Below are positions 27,201-36,491 of a stretch of DNA of 64,000 nucleotides, one piece after another. The translations under genes were made by a program, and so were the position numbers. Origin of the DNA: Crocinitomix catalasitica ATCC 23190 (lineage in GTDB: Bacteria > Bacteroidota > Bacteroidia > Flavobacteriales_D > Crocinitomicaceae); NCBI RefSeq assembly GCF_000621625.1, contig NZ_JHXV01000022.1, positions 1-64,000 of the forward strand, written 5' to 3'. The notes beneath the pieces are model-generated. The model was not told the origin of the DNA. It ran no database searches and worked only from the letters and a program-made list of their open reading frames with translations. Position 1 is the stretch's first letter. Each line of letters opens with the position of its first letter.

Positions 27201-28258
27201 ACAGGAAAATCGATTGAATTACTTGAACCAAATACATATAATTCATTGTTATCATTGACCACCATACTATGTGGATATTCAGAACCTGCTCCACCTAAAT
27301 GTGTTGCATAAATTAAAGTAGTACCATCACCAGATATTTTACTAATTGCAATGTCAGTGCTGCCACCGCCATTACTTGTTTGAAAAGCCCCAACAGTAGC
27401 AGGGTATCCTGAACCAAAATTAATGGCACCGGTATACATGTCTTCGTTTTTATCGAATGTGGCACAATGCCCATAATTTGTTCCTGTCGATCCTGATAAG
27501 GTTGCACCGACTAATTCTGGATCAATGACCAATTCTTTTGTTTTGTCATAACCTGCTGGTAAAATAAAGCTGATAACAGATTCATTCAATTGAAAATGAC
27601 ATTCAACTTGTATTTCTTTGCCGTCAATTATTTGATAAGCATAAGGTGCAAATTCGGTAAATTCACCAATACTTGTTCGAATTTTAATGTTTCCATCTTC
27701 TAATCGTATACCATCATCTCCGTTGTACAACATTTTTATACTGGAAGGATCAATATTTGGTTGAACAATAAAATCATATTTTAAATTGCTGCCATTACTG
27801 TATACCATTAAATCAATTCCATTATACAGCCCTAAATAATTCACTTGATCGAATAGAGGTACGTGACTTGCCCATTTAGATTTATCTTGGCCTATAAAAT
27901 AATTATGGTATCCAGGTAATTTATTTACGCCTTCTGTAATTGTGATAGGTGTATTTCCAATGAATTTCATGTTCCATGCATGACCTCTGAAGTTAAATGA
28001 TTCAACATCAGCATTGCCGTCATGTTTAGAATGATGAAATGCTTCGAGATCGTCATTGTGCATTTGCGTAAATGTGATTCCATCTTTTTCAAGGAATAAA
28101 GCGCCATTGCCAAAACCCGTTTTAAAGAGCACTTTATTGTTCCATTGACCTTGGTTGGAAATATAAGCTAAACCTTTCGGATTTTTTATGGGGCTTTGTG
28201 CCCAACTTACTTGTGTTGAAATAAAAAGGATGCAAAATATCTGGATTAAAAACTTCAT
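24299..28258 (-). CDS. giant T9SS type B protein with SBBP, PKD and SprB repeats
   Basis: 1319 residues. Signal peptide 1-21 (QVSWAQ). The N-terminal domain (~25-245: FIGQDKSKWASHVPLFDQVN, YNGIDLMVYSNG, LVIDPELV) is the type found before SBBP repeats. SBBP (beta-propeller) repeats cover ~250-690 (repeated ATHLGG, STYIGG, STYLGG, SSYWG elements). Two PKD domains follow (YQWNFDDGS and YFWDMGDGN), then SprB-type repeats, the PAYCRLY/TWGGRNPG segment, a PKD-like module, and a type B domain at ~1225-1319 (NVFTPNGDGSNDEF, DRWGI, TWDGK, GQSTVTI). The C-terminal third is paralogous to 1-852 and to the 944-residue protein. Monocistronic, with the hairpin at 24229-24257 behind it. Confidence 0.9.
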   Translation of the reverse strand: MKFLIQIFCILFISTQVSWAQSPIKNPKGLAYISNQGQWNNKVLFKTGFGNGALFLEKDGITFTQMHNDDLEAFHHSKHDGNADVESFNFRGHAWNMKFIGNTPITITEGVNKLPGYHNYFIGQDKSKWASHVPLFDQVNYLGLYNGIDLMVYSNGSNLKYDFIVQPNIDPSSIKMLYNGDDGIRLEDGNIKIRTSIGEFTEFAPYAYQIIDGKEIQVECHFQLNESVISFILPAGYDKTKELVIDPELVGATLSGSTGTNYGHCATFDKNEDMYTGAINFGSGYPATVGAFQTSNGGGSTDIAISKISGDGTTLIYATHLGGAGSEYPHSMVVNDNNELYVFGSSNSIDFPVSDDAYGSDGPTGADVDIIVTHLNNDGSDIIGSTYIGGANIDGRNPLTGHYGDDYRGEIIIDDLGNCYVTSCSNSADFPVTGGAYQSTFGGSVDAVVFSLNPDLSNLLWSTYLGGTMQDVGLGLRLDNDGDVYVSGGTQNEFIAATGYQSTYQGGGSDAFVLKLIADGTAVEYSSYWGTDNIDFAYFVDIDVNGSIYIYGLSKGGTSPVTDGVYSNDDSHQFIARLDPTLASLELATVIGAGGANFIPIAFMVDDCGYIYFSGHSARGALPLTDDHLYDTGGFYLGVLEPDATDLTFSTLYTADHVDGGTSRFDPSTGIVYQAVCVIGLFTTTPGAHATTAPGWDVGIFKIDFGIAHVKADAEASPSTNGCAPFTVDFMNESAGVSYQWNFDDGSPTEDTFEPTHTFVDPGTYEVQLISYDPEGCLTSDTTYITIVVGAAIDPTANFIYEIDCATQTVTVSSTGTGGVPYFWDMGDGNTYTDSTFSHVYTGAGVYTITLNAGDDLCGSIATTTEDIVIGEAPIDVIFNRPTCFGFSDGSVTIDIIGGGEDATIIITDEEGIRKSLEGTNTANSLTSGIYYYTVSLGDGCESSGFVELLDPPQINAQLTLTHPKCYGDETGTVVVDPVLNAQGDYDRISYTWNPNPAGIGGLFADSSFNMGAGVYIVQITDENGCSRDIDFRITQPDSIRMVEFTTEPAYCRLYNYQRGNGVVKGAAAGGTPDFTYEWENLGNLETTNNSTWGGRNPGTYQLTVTDANGCQLIRSIVLDSLNPRAAFTPTSLEFTTDYEGTAPVTVHFTNESSNFANPNNPLADTTFLWNFNHDFNPWIISHSLGQTYDTTYADGGIYEVCLIAMNKNGCQDTLCKNIVVYDPMVFENVNVFTPNGDGSNDEFTFVYRSDAVKNFYCVVIDRWGITIAEFDDITDTWDGKTKKGKPCTDGVYFYKYEGEADNGEKFSGQSTVTIISQE

Positions 28259-28336
28259 AAGATTGAGTTAAGTTAGGTATAGACGTTAAATAACAGCATA
28301 TTGTTGCACAATAGGTTGAGACTAAACTATTCGAAT

Positions 28337-29245
28337 TTAATAAAAAATATCCTTAGCGACTTCAAATGTATTGGCATGTGCATCAATGATATCCTTAATA
28401 TTTGTGGAATAACCGCCACCCATGCTTACTGCCACTGGAATATTTTTTGATTTACACCAATTAAATATTTTTTCATCCCGTCTTTTAGATCCGTTTTTCG
28501 TAAGCCCTAATCTTCCAAGTTTATCTGTTGCTAGAATGTCAACACCACTCAAATAAAGAACGATATCGGGTCGTATATTGTCAATTAATGTTGGAATAAT
28601 CTCCATGGCATGTAAATATGCATCGTCTTCAATTCCGTCTTCTACAGGCAGGTCGTAATCAGACTTTTCTTTTTTTAATGGATAATTGTGTTCGCCATGC
28701 ATACTAAAAGTAAAGACAGCATTATTATTAGCAAAAATATTAGCTGTCCCATTTCCTTGATGTACGTCAAGATCAATGATCATTACTTGATTGACTAATT
28801 TCTCAAATAGCAATTCGTTTGCGGTTATTGCAAAATCGTTGAACATACAAAAACCTTCTCCTCTTTCAGCAAAAGCATGATGCGTTCCTCCAGCGATATT
28901 TAACGAAACACCTTCGTTAAGAGCGAATTTTGCACAGGCTAATGTACCGCTTGCAATATGTCGTCCACGTTCAACTAAACTTTCATGGAAAGGGAAGCCT
29001 AAAGCGCGAATTTCATGTCTACTTAATGTGCCATTTTTGAGTTTGTTCCAATATTCTGGAGTATGTGTCCGTATGATTTGTGTTTCTGTCAATGCAATAG
29101 GATGAAAGAAGTCATCCTCAGTTACAATTCCATTGTGTAATAATTGAGCTGGAAGTAAGTCGTATTTATCCATTGGGAAACGGTGACCTTCAGGAAGTTT
29201 ATTATAGGTGTAAACAGGACTGTATGCTATTTTCATATTACTCAA
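28337..29245 (-). CDS. histone-deacetylase-superfamily zinc deacetylase
   Basis: 302 residues. The Zn/active-site signatures are all present: GGTHHA (His122 and His123), DLDVHQGNG (Asp160, His162), SGVD (Asp236) and GGGYS. The short length and these motifs fit bacterial class IV/HDAC11-like enzymes, which are cytoplasmic amidohydrolases acting on acetylated amines or lysines. The true substrate cannot be told from sequence. The start at 29245 is near the MFS stop (2-base gap); an in-frame ATG three codons later is also possible. Likely co-transcribed with the MFS transporter and perhaps the DUF255 gene. Confidence 0.85.
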   Translation of the reverse strand: MSNMKIAYSPVYTYNKLPEGHRFPMDKYDLLPAQLLHNGIVTEDDFFHPIALTETQIIRTHTPEYWNKLKNGTLSRHEIRALGFPFHESLVERGRHIASGTLACAKFALNEGVSLNIAGGTHHAFAERGEGFCMFNDFAITANELLFEKLVNQVMIIDLDVHQGNGTANIFANNNAVFTFSMHGEHNYPLKKEKSDYDLPVEDGIEDDAYLHAMEIIPTLIDNIRPDIVLYLSGVDILATDKLGRLGLTKNGSKRRDEKIFNWCKSKNIPVAVSMGGGYSTNIKDIIDAHANTFEVAKDIFY

Positions 29246-29247
29246 TC

Positions 29248-30495
29248 CTAATTAGCAATTTGATTTTCAATCGCTTCATTTCTTCTTAGTTTCTTCCTAC
29301 CCATAAATGCAATGATAAATGCTGTTAATGGCAATAAACTAATTAAATAATAAACTTCATATCCCATAAAAGTATATAATAAGGCACCAATTACAGGGAA
29401 AACTGCCATTGCAAACGAGTTGATAGATTCACTTATGCCCATTACTTCACCTTGTTTATTCGGATTAGCATGAATGGCAATAAGGCCGTTAAATGTTGGG
29501 AAACACAATGACAATCCTAAGTTCATTATATAATAAAACGAAATGTACAAGTATAAATTATCGGTAAGGGTGATACAAAAGAGCCCAATTACTGCGAAAA
29601 GCAATCCAATTAGTAAGGTGTTGAATTCGCCAAACTTTTTAATGAACCTTCTTGAAACAACAGCTTGATTAAAGGCGAGAAAAATTCCAACAACCAACAT
29701 AAAGATGCCCAATTCCTTTTCGTTGAACTTAAATAAATCAATAATGAACAAGGCAATGGTTGAAATGTAGAAAGCCATCATGACTGAGAAAAAGAATTTT
29801 ATCAAAAACAATAATTTGATAATTGGTTTGGGTTGAACGGATCTAATTCGACGTGTGATTAATATGCTCGCAAATATATTTTGTTTTTTCTTCTTGGCTC
29901 TTTTCTCTTTTGGAATAGATTCTTTTAACCATTTAAAAAGCGAGAACATCGTGATGGAAGAAATAATAATGGCTGCAATTATCGTTCCCGCAAAACCTAT
30001 TGGTGTTGACGCTGTTAGTCCTCCAATTCCAGGACCAATTATCAAACCTAAACCTGCAATTCCACCTAAATAACCGAAAATATATGATTTTTCATCTCTG
30101 GTAGTTATATCAGCTACATAAGCATTGGTTACAGATACATTTCCTCCAGTTAATCCATCCAAGGCTCGTGACAATCCAATGATAATTAAAGCAAATGAAA
30201 CACCGTAAACAGTAAAGTCTGGAATAGATAAGGCTATCAAAAAGATCACCCAACTCAATAATGTACCAGCTTGGCTGATTAAAAGAATGGGTTTTCTCCC
30301 TAAAATATCAGATTTAGCACCTAAATATGGTGCGCCTAAAAATTGAAATGCTGAATATAAAGTAAGTAATAAGCCATATACCCACTCAGGTGCGCCGTAT
30401 TTTTCAACCACAAACGGAAGAATTGGCATTAAAATACTAACGCCTAAAACATTTACAAATGTTAAGAGGTAGGCAGGAATTAACTTTTTGTTCAT
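29248..30495 (-). CDS. MFS transporter, drug/metabolite exporter type
   Basis: 415 residues with about 12 hydrophobic segments. The MFS motif A is in the first cytoplasmic loop (GAKSDILGRKP, near residue 60). A basic central loop separates the halves (KEKRAKKKKQ). The overall pattern is that of the DHA1 TetA/multidrug group. Inner membrane, proton-coupled export is the family norm; substrate unknown. It ends two bases before the deacetylase gene, suggesting a shared job such as handling an acetylated compound; this is inference. Confidence 0.82.
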   Translation of the reverse strand: MNKKLIPAYLLTFVNVLGVSILMPILPFVVEKYGAPEWVYGLLLTLYSAFQFLGAPYLGAKSDILGRKPILLISQAGTLLSWVIFLIALSIPDFTVYGVSFALIIIGLSRALDGLTGGNVSVTNAYVADITTRDEKSYIFGYLGGIAGLGLIIGPGIGGLTASTPIGFAGTIIAAIIISSITMFSLFKWLKESIPKEKRAKKKKQNIFASILITRRIRSVQPKPIIKLLFLIKFFFSVMMAFYISTIALFIIDLFKFNEKELGIFMLVVGIFLAFNQAVVSRRFIKKFGEFNTLLIGLLFAVIGLFCITLTDNLYLYISFYYIMNLGLSLCFPTFNGLIAIHANPNKQGEVMGISESINSFAMAVFPVIGALLYTFMGYEVYYLISLLPLTAFIIAFMGRKKLRRNEAIENQIAN

Positions 30496-30544
30496 TCTGG
30501 TACAAAGATAAACAATGCGACCTTAATTAATTCAACTATACCTT

Positions 30545-32302
30545 TTATATCTCGGTCAAAAAGTGTGTAAGAGCTGGTATCGTTGAAATTGGTGACGAAC
30601 AAAAACTTGAGGTGCAAATGAAGAGTGTTCCTTTGTCTGCGGTTCCATAATAAAGTTCATTGTCTGCAGTCATTTTTCCCTTGATTAAGTTTTCAACTGT
30701 GATATATGAGAGCGTAGACAATAAGAATTGCTTGGTATAAGTATTACTCATCTTTTTTAATTCAATTGATTCGTCTATTATATGCAAAGCATGATACGGA
30801 TCTTGGAAAATTAAAGTATGCGCCATTAATGCAGCAGATAATGTCGGTGCAGAATTTTCAATTCCTTTGTTTTCTATTTTTTCGAATAAAGACTTGGCGA
30901 TCCTATTCCAATTTTTATCGGCTAAAACAGTTGCCAATTGCTCAATTGAACTGATATATTTAAGATTGTCTAAGCCAATAATAGGTGCTGGTAATGCAAG
31001 ATTTCCTATCGCTGATACTCTTCCATTTTCTGTCTTAAAATTCGATTCAATTTTTTGTGCTAATGCTGCGCTCTTATCTAGATAAATAGATTTCTCAGTA
31101 ATCCGAAAAGCCATTAATAATGCGTCCAGGAAATGACTGTTATCGGCAAAGGAAAATATCTTGTTATTATTTATTTCTCTTTTAAATAATCCGTCTTTTG
31201 ATCTAAAATTATTTAAAATATAGGCAATCATTTCCTCTGATTTATTCAAATATTGATCGTCATTTGTTGCAATGTGTAGGTATAGCAAAGCCTTAATCAT
31301 TGCTGAGTTTTCTTTTAAAAAGATTGACTTATCTACGGACGGAATTCCTTTCGCTAATCTGTCTGTTTCATTTAATTGATAATAATCCGCCGCATGTTCA
31401 CCAGGGTTTAAGTCTGCATTCTGACTATTAAAGTACAACGCATTTTCACTGGCGAGAAAACGTTCACAATATGCTTGAACTCGAATAGCTGCGTTTAACG
31501 CGGTTGTATCTCCGGTTATGCCATAATAATGCGCGTACAATTCGATATAAAAAGCTTGAACACGCAATAATTTTTCGAAATGTGGATTCGTCCATTCATT
31601 TTTGGTTGAATATTGATAAACGCCACTCCATGTTTGATCTATGAGGTGGTATGAGTTTTTAACCGTGATGTCTAACCATTTTTTTATCAAACTATCTTGA
31701 TGGTACTTGGCAAATCCATAATTGATTCCATCATAATCTAATAATTTATGGTTCCAGTTATAACCTCCTTTTTCATAATCTAAATTCGATTTAAAATTCT
31801 CGCTTAATTTTTCAACTGTAGGATCGCTTAAATTAGTTTTTGCTGGCTCATTTTTTAAAACAACAGGATTGGCAACTACCGACTTTAAAGCCTTAACGAA
31901 TTTTGATTTTTCTTGGTATCCTTTCAGTTTTAATATTTCTTCACCTTTTTCATTAAAAACAATTAATGCTGGCCATCCCCATTTTTTATATTTAGCGTAT
32001 AAGTCTGGTCTTTCATCTTGATCGGCTTTTGCAAGCACAAAATTATTGCCAATATAGTTTTTTACATTTTGATCGGCAAAAGTACTATCGTCCATAACAT
32101 GGCACCAATGACACCAGTTGGCGCCAATATCTAAAAGCACAAATTTCTTATTCGCTGTGGTTTTGGTGAAAATATCTTGATCGAAAGCTTGCCAGTTAAG
32201 TGACTCAATTTCGGGAATGTTAGTCTTGCTAGTTTCGTTTGTGCAGCCAAATAAAATGATTCCAATGATTAAACAGCAGTAAAAAATATTATTTTTAGTC
32301 AT
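30545..32302 (-). CDS. DUF255 thioredoxin-like lipoprotein with helical-toroid C-terminus
   Basis: 585 residues. A lipoprotein signal (IIGIILFGC, lipobox Cys20) predicts membrane anchoring. Residues ~35-145 form the DUF255 thioredoxin fold with the CHWC pair at Cys64 and Cys67 (ANWCHWCHVMDDSTF). The remainder is largely helical, as in the (alpha/alpha)6-barrel half of YyaL-type proteins, though shorter than the ~680-residue cytoplasmic members. A periplasm-side redox role is plausible. It lies 49 bases upstream of the MFS gene on the same strand. Confidence 0.8.
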   Translation of the reverse strand: MTKNNIFYCCLIIGIILFGCTNETSKTNIPEIESLNWQAFDQDIFTKTTANKKFVLLDIGANWCHWCHVMDDSTFADQNVKNYIGNNFVLAKADQDERPDLYAKYKKWGWPALIVFNEKGEEILKLKGYQEKSKFVKALKSVVANPVVLKNEPAKTNLSDPTVEKLSENFKSNLDYEKGGYNWNHKLLDYDGINYGFAKYHQDSLIKKWLDITVKNSYHLIDQTWSGVYQYSTKNEWTNPHFEKLLRVQAFYIELYAHYYGITGDTTALNAAIRVQAYCERFLASENALYFNSQNADLNPGEHAADYYQLNETDRLAKGIPSVDKSIFLKENSAMIKALLYLHIATNDDQYLNKSEEMIAYILNNFRSKDGLFKREINNNKIFSFADNSHFLDALLMAFRITEKSIYLDKSAALAQKIESNFKTENGRVSAIGNLALPAPIIGLDNLKYISSIEQLATVLADKNWNRIAKSLFEKIENKGIENSAPTLSAALMAHTLIFQDPYHALHIIDESIELKKMSNTYTKQFLLSTLSYITVENLIKGKMTADNELYYGTADKGTLFICTSSFCSSPISTIPALTHFLTEI

Positions 32303-32486
32303 TTATCTCTTTTTAAATAGATACGTTAAATAATGGTATTCAGATTTAAAGGAAGGACATATTTCTTTGACAATGTACTTGAATTAACCGAATAAATTGA
32401 TTGACTTATATTTGGAGTTGTATATAATTCGAATATTTCTAAAAAAGAAGATTTAATTAAACCTTAAATTTTTTTAAATTGCACTT

Positions 32487-35400
32487 ATGAGAAAGATTTA
32501 TTTGGCGTTGCTTTTGTTTGTTGTCAATGGATTGATGGCGCAACCGTATGGAGGAAGACCAGCTGTGCATATTGAGGATAGAGCTGCAGGGTGTTCTCCT
32601 GCCTCGGCTGCCACTTATTTAGAGTTTAACAATGTAAAGGCATTGATTCTGTCCGGGGGGAATTTATGGCAAATTCCAGGTCAAAATAATTCTCAATACG
32701 AAGTGCCGAAGGGGTCTGGAATTATGGCCTTGTTTACTTCAGCCTTATGGTTAGGTGGAATTGATGTTAACGGTCAATTAAAAATAGCAGCTGTTAGATA
32801 TAGAGACGGACAAGATTATTGGACCGGTCCTCTAACAGAAGATGGTGATGCCGAAATAGTGCCTGCAACTTGTAAAGAATACGATAGACATTATGTGGTT
32901 ACACAAGATGAGGTGCGTCTCTTTGATGCTTGGTTTAGCGCTGGTTTGAAGGATGCAGAAGAAGGTACCAATACACAATCAGAAAATTTTCCAGAATATT
33001 CTATTCCAGAATCTATATTATCGTGGCCTGCTCATGGAGATACTGGATTAGGTCAAAATTATTATTTAGCTCCTTTTTACGATAGAAATGGGGATGGTAC
33101 TTATGAACCAGAAGATGGAGATTATCCTTGGTATGATATAAATAAGGAATTGGACTGCCGTGTTGATAGAACAGTAACATTATATGGTGATCAAACCGTT
33201 TGGTGGGTGATGAACGATAAAGGAAACATTCATACAGAAACAGGTGCCGAACCTCTTGGAATGGAGATTCGTTGTCAGGCTTTTGCATTTGCAACTAATG
33301 ATGAGGTGAACAATATGACATTTTACAATTACGAATTGGTGAATCGTTCGACACAAACTTTGTATGATACTTATTTTGGAGTTTTTGTTGATGGTGCATT
33401 AGGAGGACCTTTTGATGATTTTGTTGGTTGTGATGTCAGTAGGGGTTTGGGATATACGTATAATGGACGCGCAACCGATCCGGATGAAGGGGGATATTTA
33501 GGTTATGGTGAAAATCCTCCGGCAGCGGGGATAGATTTTTTTGAAGGACCTTATCAAGATAATGATTTTATAGATAATCCTCTAGTCGAAAATTTCTTCG
33601 AAGCGTCTACAAATAAAGGTGTGCCTTATGAAGGATTAGGAATTGGTTATGGTGATGGAATAGTTGATAATGAACGTTTAGGAATGAGCCGTTTTTTATA
33701 CTATAATAATCTAGGAGGCGGTGGATTGACTGCCACGACAGATCCTCAAACAGGTCAAGATTACTATAATTATTTGAGTGGATATTGGAAAGACGGTACT
33801 AGATTCGTTTATGGTGGAAATGGTCATCCATCTGATCCAGATGCGAATGGAACAGTTATATCAAATTATATGTTCCCTGCAGATACCGATCCTATAGGTT
33901 GGGGTACCGGTGGTATTCCACAGCCATTATGGACGGAACAAAGTGCTGGAAATGTTCCTTATGATCGTAGGTTTGCACAGTCTTCCGGGCCATTCATTTT
34001 GCAACCTGGGGCAGTCAATAATATTACAACAGGTATTGTTTGGGCAAGAGCTGTTTCGGGTGATCCGTTTCAATCAGTTGTAGCCCTTCAAAAAGCAGAT
34101 GATAAAGCACAGGCTTTGTTTGATAATTGTTTTAAAGTACTTGATGGTCCTCATGCTCCTAATTTATCTATTCAAGAATTGGAGAATGAGTTGATCTTTT
34201 CAATCTATAATCCTATTGGGTCAAATAATTTTGATGAAGATTATAAAGAATTGGATCCATTTATTGTGAATGTAGATGATGTAGAAGATTTTGATAGTTA
34301 TTATTCATTTCAAGGATATCAAGTGTTTCAATTGGTCGATGAAAATATTTCCGCCTCAGAATTGGATGATATTAGTAAAGCAAGGTTGGTGTTTCAAACT
34401 GATATAAAAGATGATATTTCTAGGCTGGATAATTACGAATATAATGATGCACTTGGCCTATCTGTTGGCAATATTATGGTTGAAGGCGAGAATGAAGGAA
34501 TTCGCCACTCATTTAATATAACCGAAGATTTGTTTGCAACAAGTAACCGAGATTTGGTCAATTTTAAACGTTATTATTATATGGTTATTGCTTATGCTTC
34601 AAATGAGTATAAAAAGTATAATCCTGATGATCCTTCAAAATTGGACGGACAGAAAAAGCCATATTTTGCGAGTCGAAAAGCTGCCATTGGTGAAGTGATT
34701 ACTTACGAAGCAATTCCTCATTCACCGAATCCTGAGAATGGAGGAACCATTTCTGCTGTTGATTATGGTTATGAATTGCCAATTACACGAATAGATGGGT
34801 GGGGGAATGCAGGAAATTGGCTTGATATTTCTGAGAAATCAGAACAAGAAATACTGGCTCAAGGTAATACAGATGAACTTTCTTATAAATCGGGAGCTGG
34901 ACCAATTGTTATAAAAGTTATTGACCCGTTAAATGTACCTTCAGGTAATTTTGAGTTGTATTTTACGGAGGATGTTGAAGGTAATCTTGAAGAATCAAAT
35001 TGGTTTATTGTAAATAACGGAAGTACTGATACTATCTTTTCTAATAATACAATTGCTGCAGGGAATGAACAATTGATTCCTGAATGGGGATTGTCGGTGT
35101 GGATTGAACAAAGTACTTATACCAATACTATTTTAGGTTATTATAAATATAGAACTGTTCCAATTGGTGCAGAAATGGTTTTTGCCGATTCGTCTAAAAA
35201 TTGGTTAACGGGTTATGAAGATACAGATGGATATGATCCGAGTAATTGGATTCGTTCAGGAGATTTTTCTCCAACAGAGGAACAATGCAATGGAACGAAT
35301 TACTATAATCCCTGTTATTATAATGACAAAGACTTTGATTTAGAACAAGATTTTGAGGATTTATTAAGTGGCATTGTAGCACCATTTAATCTAGTCGGAA

Positions 35401-36488
35401 ATAACTTTATTGGTATGCCGATTGGATATCCAGACGTTACTTATGATCCGGTTACCTTTAGTCCTTCTTCGTGGTTTAGTCCATCAGTCGTTCAAGCAAA
35501 GGTTAGTTTAGCAGATATTCATAGTGTAGATATTGTGTACACAAATGATAAATCAAAATGGACACAGTGTCCAGTCATAGAAACTGGCCATATTGCTGCG
35601 CAAGCGATTGGTGGTTCATCAATTATGAAATTAAGAACGTCAAATTCGTTAGATATTAATGGAAATCCTCTTGAAACAACCGGTATGAGTTGGTTTCCTG
35701 GATATGCAATTGATGTTGAAACAGGAGAGCGTTTAAATATGGCATTTGGAGAGAATTCATGGTACAATGGTGAAAACGGCGCTGATATGAAATGGAATCC
35801 TACTTCTCGAATTATGGAGGAGTTAAGTGGTGAGCCTATTATTGGTGGAGGGCATTTAATTTATGTTTTTGGTATTGGGGTTGATGATAGTGATATGCCT
35901 GGTTATGATAATGGAAAATGGCTTCATGAGCAATTACAGGTTGAGAATTTTTCTAGATATAGAGACGCATGGAAAAATTGTTTATGGGTCGTGCAACCAC
36001 TCTTGCGTGAGGGTGAGACTTTATTGTCCTCTGACGTTAGAATGAAATTACGTGTTTCGCATCCATACCAAAAAAGAGAATTTACAGGAATTAATGACGG
36101 CATTCCAGCGTATAGATTTTCTACAGATGCTATAAAAACAATCACGAATAATGCTGAGACTGCGATCTCTGCATTAGATCAAATTAAAGTCGTTCCTAAT
36201 CCTTATTATGCTTATTCTGATTATGAAAATAATCGAATAGATAACCGTGTTAAGATTACGAATTTACCAGAGAAGTGTACGATTAATATATTTAATTTAC
36301 GAGGCGGATTGATTACAACAATAGAAAAAGATAATAGTTTAACTTTCGCTGATTGGACACTAAAAAATAGAGTAGGTATTCCTATTGCAAGTGGCATATA
36401 TTTAATTCATGTGAATGTGCCAGGTGTTGGAGAGAAGATTGTTAAATGGTATGGTGTAATGCGTACAATAGATACCTTAAATTTTTAA
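32487..36488 (+). CDS. very large secreted protein with a T9SS-like C-terminal domain
   Basis: 1333 residues. Signal peptide 1-18 (NGLMAQ). The body has no domain I can name. It contains an EF-hand/dockerin-like acidic motif (DRNGDGTYEPEDGDY, near 205) and many aromatic and Gly residues. The last ~95 residues resemble a FlgD-like/type A sorting domain (KVVPNPYYAYSDYEN, INIFNLRGGLI, ASGIYLIHV), but extend ~20 residues past the usual end. A beta-barrel protein starts 4 bases after its stop, so the two form an operon and may work as a secreted protein and outer-membrane partner. Confidence 0.8.
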   Translation: MRKIYLALLLFVVNGLMAQPYGGRPAVHIEDRAAGCSPASAATYLEFNNVKALILSGGNLWQIPGQNNSQYEVPKGSGIMALFTSALWLGGIDVNGQLKIAAVRYRDGQDYWTGPLTEDGDAEIVPATCKEYDRHYVVTQDEVRLFDAWFSAGLKDAEEGTNTQSENFPEYSIPESILSWPAHGDTGLGQNYYLAPFYDRNGDGTYEPEDGDYPWYDINKELDCRVDRTVTLYGDQTVWWVMNDKGNIHTETGAEPLGMEIRCQAFAFATNDEVNNMTFYNYELVNRSTQTLYDTYFGVFVDGALGGPFDDFVGCDVSRGLGYTYNGRATDPDEGGYLGYGENPPAAGIDFFEGPYQDNDFIDNPLVENFFEASTNKGVPYEGLGIGYGDGIVDNERLGMSRFLYYNNLGGGGLTATTDPQTGQDYYNYLSGYWKDGTRFVYGGNGHPSDPDANGTVISNYMFPADTDPIGWGTGGIPQPLWTEQSAGNVPYDRRFAQSSGPFILQPGAVNNITTGIVWARAVSGDPFQSVVALQKADDKAQALFDNCFKVLDGPHAPNLSIQELENELIFSIYNPIGSNNFDEDYKELDPFIVNVDDVEDFDSYYSFQGYQVFQLVDENISASELDDISKARLVFQTDIKDDISRLDNYEYNDALGLSVGNIMVEGENEGIRHSFNITEDLFATSNRDLVNFKRYYYMVIAYASNEYKKYNPDDPSKLDGQKKPYFASRKAAIGEVITYEAIPHSPNPENGGTISAVDYGYELPITRIDGWGNAGNWLDISEKSEQEILAQGNTDELSYKSGAGPIVIKVIDPLNVPSGNFELYFTEDVEGNLEESNWFIVNNGSTDTIFSNNTIAAGNEQLIPEWGLSVWIEQSTYTNTILGYYKYRTVPIGAEMVFADSSKNWLTGYEDTDGYDPSNWIRSGDFSPTEEQCNGTNYYNPCYYNDKDFDLEQDFEDLLSGIVAPFNLVGNNFIGMPIGYPDVTYDPVTFSPSSWFSPSVVQAKVSLADIHSVDIVYTNDKSKWTQCPVIETGHIAAQAIGGSSIMKLRTSNSLDINGNPLETTGMSWFPGYAIDVETGERLNMAFGENSWYNGENGADMKWNPTSRIMEELSGEPIIGGGHLIYVFGIGVDDSDMPGYDNGKWLHEQLQVENFSRYRDAWKNCLWVVQPLLREGETLLSSDVRMKLRVSHPYQKREFTGINDGIPAYRFSTDAIKTITNNAETAISALDQIKVVPNPYYAYSDYENNRIDNRVKITNLPEKCTINIFNLRGGLITTIEKDNSLTFADWTLKNRVGIPIASGIYLIHVNVPGVGEKIVKWYGVMRTIDTLNF

Positions 36489-36491
36489 GGA

